Source of the DNA: Bordetella parapertussis
GTDB lineage: Bacteria > Pseudomonadota > Gammaproteobacteria > Burkholderiales > CAIKXV01
DNA length: 6,751 nt
Assembly (NCBI GenBank): GCA_945877995.1
Contig: CAMDXD010000225.1
Coordinates: forward strand, 1 to 6,751
Direction of reading: 5' to 3'
Position 1 is the stretch's first letter; each line of letters begins with the position of its first letter. Shown one piece after another: positions 5,436 through 6,751 of this stretch. A program made the position numbers and the translations under genes. The notes under the pieces are model-generated. The model made no database searches. It was not told the origin of the DNA and was given only the letters and a program-made list of their open reading frames with translations.

Positions 5436-6664
5436 CAGTGCAGTGCGTTGCACGCGGCCACGATGGCCGCGCAACCGTGCCGGATGTCTGCTTCGGAGGT
5501 TGCGTAGGCAAGCCGGATCGCCGGCGAGGAGCCGAAGCCTGCACCCTGCACGGTCGCGACATGCGCCTGTTCGAGCAGGTACGAAGCGAGCAGGGTGTCG
5601 TCGGCGATCGTCGTGCCGTCCGGCGTCCTTCGGCCGATCAGCGCGCTGCAGTCGACATAGACGTAGAAGGCGCCCTGCGGTACGTCGAACAGCAGCCCGG
5701 GTGCGTGTCGCAGGCCTTCTACCATCAGGTCGCGGCGGCGCTCGAAGTCGGCACGTCGCTCGGCGACGAGCGCCTGCGGTCCAAGCAGTGCCTCCACCGC
5801 GGCGGCCTGGCTGATCGAGCAGGGATTGGACGTCGCCTGGGACTGGATTGCCGCCATCGCCCTGATCAGATCTGTCGGCCCGCCGGCATAGCCGATGCGC
5901 CAGCCGGTCATCGCATAGGTCTTGGACACGCCGTTGACGGTCAGCACGCGCGGCTGCAACGAAGGCGCGACCTGCGCGATCGTCGCGAAGGCTTGCCCGC
6001 CGTAGATGAGGTGCTCGTAGATGTCGTCCGACAGCACCAGCACCTGAGGGTGCCGTTCGAGCACCTCGGCCAGCGCGCGCAGCTCATCGGCCGGATGTAC
6101 GGCACCGGTCGGATTGGACGGAGAATTCAGTACCAGCCACTTCGTGCGTGGCGTGATCGCCTGTTCGAGCGCGGACGGGGAGAGCCGATAGCCGGATGCG
6201 CGATCGCAGGCAACGATGACCGTCCGGCCGCCGCCCAAGCGCACCACGTCCGGGTACGACGTCCAGTAAGGGGCCGGGATGATCACCTCGTCGCCGGGGT
6301 CCAGCGTGGCCTGGAACGCGTTGTAGATGACCTGCTTGGCACCGGCTGCCGCGCTGATCTGGTCGATCCGGTACTCGAGGCCGTTCTCGCGCTTGAACTT
6401 CGCCCGGATGGCCTCCTTCAGGGCGATCGTGCCGTCGGTCGCCGTGTAGCGCGTCTCTCCGCGCCGGATCGCCGCGATCGCGGCATCCTGGACATGGGCC
6501 GGCGTATCGAAGTCCGGCTCGCCGACGGAAAAGTCGCAGACGCGCACGCCGGCTGCACGCAGCCCGCGTGCGCGGTTCATCACCGCGATGATCGGGTTCA
6601 ACGCGACCGACTGCATGCGCCGGGAAAGGGACGTGGGCGGGTCGCCTGCTGGCGCTGAATTCAT
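5435..6664 (-). CDS. Class I PLP-dependent aminotransferase (aspartate aminotransferase-like)
   Basis: This 409-residue fold-type I aminotransferase transfers an amino group between an amino acid and a 2-oxoacid using pyridoxal phosphate. The ATG at 6664 follows AGAGG at a 10-base spacing. A TTG further upstream (6721) in frame has no support. Signatures in order are SVGEPDFDTP (46-55), GAKQ (108-111), PYW (132-134, cofactor-stacking Trp134), NSPSNPTG (180-187, Asn184), SDDIYEHLIY (212-221, Asp214 and Tyr216), SKTYAMTGWRIGY (247-259, with PLP-linking Lys248 and phosphate-binding Arg256) and RLAYATS (384-390, Arg384 for the substrate carboxylate). This is the subgroup often labelled aspartate/prephenate aminotransferase (class Ib), in which specificity varies. 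The stop is 12 bases from the start of the amidohydrolase, and the stop of the partial upstream gene is 7 bases away, so all three are probably one transcript. The true substrate is not fixed by the sequence. Confidence 0.93.
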   Translation of the reverse strand: MNSAPAGDPPTSLSRRMQSVALNPIIAVMNRARGLRAAGVRVCDFSVGEPDFDTPAHVQDAAIAAIRRGETRYTATDGTIALKEAIRAKFKRENGLEYRIDQISAAAGAKQVIYNAFQATLDPGDEVIIPAPYWTSYPDVVRLGGGRTVIVACDRASGYRLSPSALEQAITPRTKWLVLNSPSNPTGAVHPADELRALAEVLERHPQVLVLSDDIYEHLIYGGQAFATIAQVAPSLQPRVLTVNGVSKTYAMTGWRIGYAGGPTDLIRAMAAIQSQATSNPCSISQAAAVEALLGPQALVAERRADFERRRDLMVEGLRHAPGLLFDVPQGAFYVYVDCSALIGRRTPDGTTIADDTLLASYLLEQAHVATVQGAGFGSSPAIRLAYATSEADIRHGCAAIVAACNALH

Positions 6665-6671
6665 GGTCGGA

Positions 6672-6751
6672 TTACCTCTCGAGCGACAGAAGCCGGCCGA
6701 AACCCCCGACCGGGTCGGCAACGCCCGACAGGCGCAGCGCCTGCCATGCGA
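6672..6751 (-). CDS. C-terminal end of an unidentified protein (partial), operon with the aminotransferase
   Basis: On the minus strand a frame entering from the right edge ends at TAA (6674-6672) after 25 complete codons, coding AWQALRLSGVADPVGGFG then RLLSLER. About 21 of the 25 codons end in G or C, like the neighbouring genes. A competing frame that stops in an ATGA overlap with the aminotransferase has only about half its codons ending in G or C, so I prefer this one. Its stop lies 7 bases before the aminotransferase start, and the aminotransferase Shine-Dalgarno directly precedes the TAA, so it is probably the upstream gene of the same operon. The fragment is too short to name. Confidence 0.55.
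   Translation of the reverse strand, partial: AWQALRLSGVADPVGGFGRLLSLER

Noticed and set aside
5438..6658. Long plus-strand open frame (406 codons) antisense to the aminotransferase
   Set aside because: The minus-strand frame carries a full set of aminotransferase motifs. The antisense translation is Arg-, Gly- and His-rich without recognisable domains, which is typical of GC-rich shadow frames.
6729..6743. Inverted repeat CAGGCGC-A-GCGCCTG near the right edge
   Set aside because: It falls inside the preferred coding frame of the partial gene, and a 1-base centre cannot form a good RNA loop without opening the stem.

Overview
This window is GC-rich, densely coded bacterial chromosome. It holds two periplasmic substrate-binding proteins of the Bug/TctC family (tripartite tricarboxylate transporters). 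That family is greatly expanded in Burkholderiales and other Betaproteobacteria, so a betaproteobacterium is the best guess, as an inference from gene content and composition. There are no rRNA or tRNA genes, no CRISPR arrays and no insertion sequences. Nothing here looks like a mobile element. Most of the window is ordinary accessory metabolism plus one small stress/envelope cassette.

Layout, left to right. (1) At the left edge are the last 16 codons of an unidentified plus-strand gene, converging on a Bug-family binding protein (72-1046, minus). (2) A 179-bp divergent spacer (1047-1225) with two clear dyads separates that gene from a plus-strand trio matching the yqjD-yqjE-yqjK arrangement: a DUF883 tail-anchored protein, a two-TM YqjE/holin-III-like protein, and a basic YqjK-like protein. 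The last two overlap by 4 bp (ATGA). (3) A 198-bp spacer follows. After it come a PaaI-type hotdog thioesterase with an unusual Lys/Ala-rich N-terminal tail (2545-3108) and a second Bug-family binding protein (3170-4156). (4) Converging on it, with only 9 bp between stops, is a minus-strand operon read from the right edge: an unidentified partial gene (C-terminus only), a class I PLP aminotransferase (5435-6664) and an M20-type hydantoinase/carbamoylase-family amidohydrolase (4166-5422).

How the parts may work together. The right-hand operon is very tight (7 and 12 bp gaps), and each Shine-Dalgarno abuts or overlaps the preceding stop codon, so the three products are probably made together. 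The amidohydrolase family cleaves N-carbamoyl or ureido groups to release an amino acid plus CO2 and ammonia, and an aminotransferase next door could then convert that amino acid to a 2-oxoacid. The facing binding protein could deliver a carboxylated substrate of the same route. That link is inference from proximity only. Neither binding protein has TctA/TctB membrane partners here, so both are orphans within the window.

I did not find convincing evidence of a wholly new system. The observations most worth checking are the amidohydrolase-aminotransferase operon, the histone H1-like tail on the thioesterase, and the dyads in the 1047-1225 spacer.
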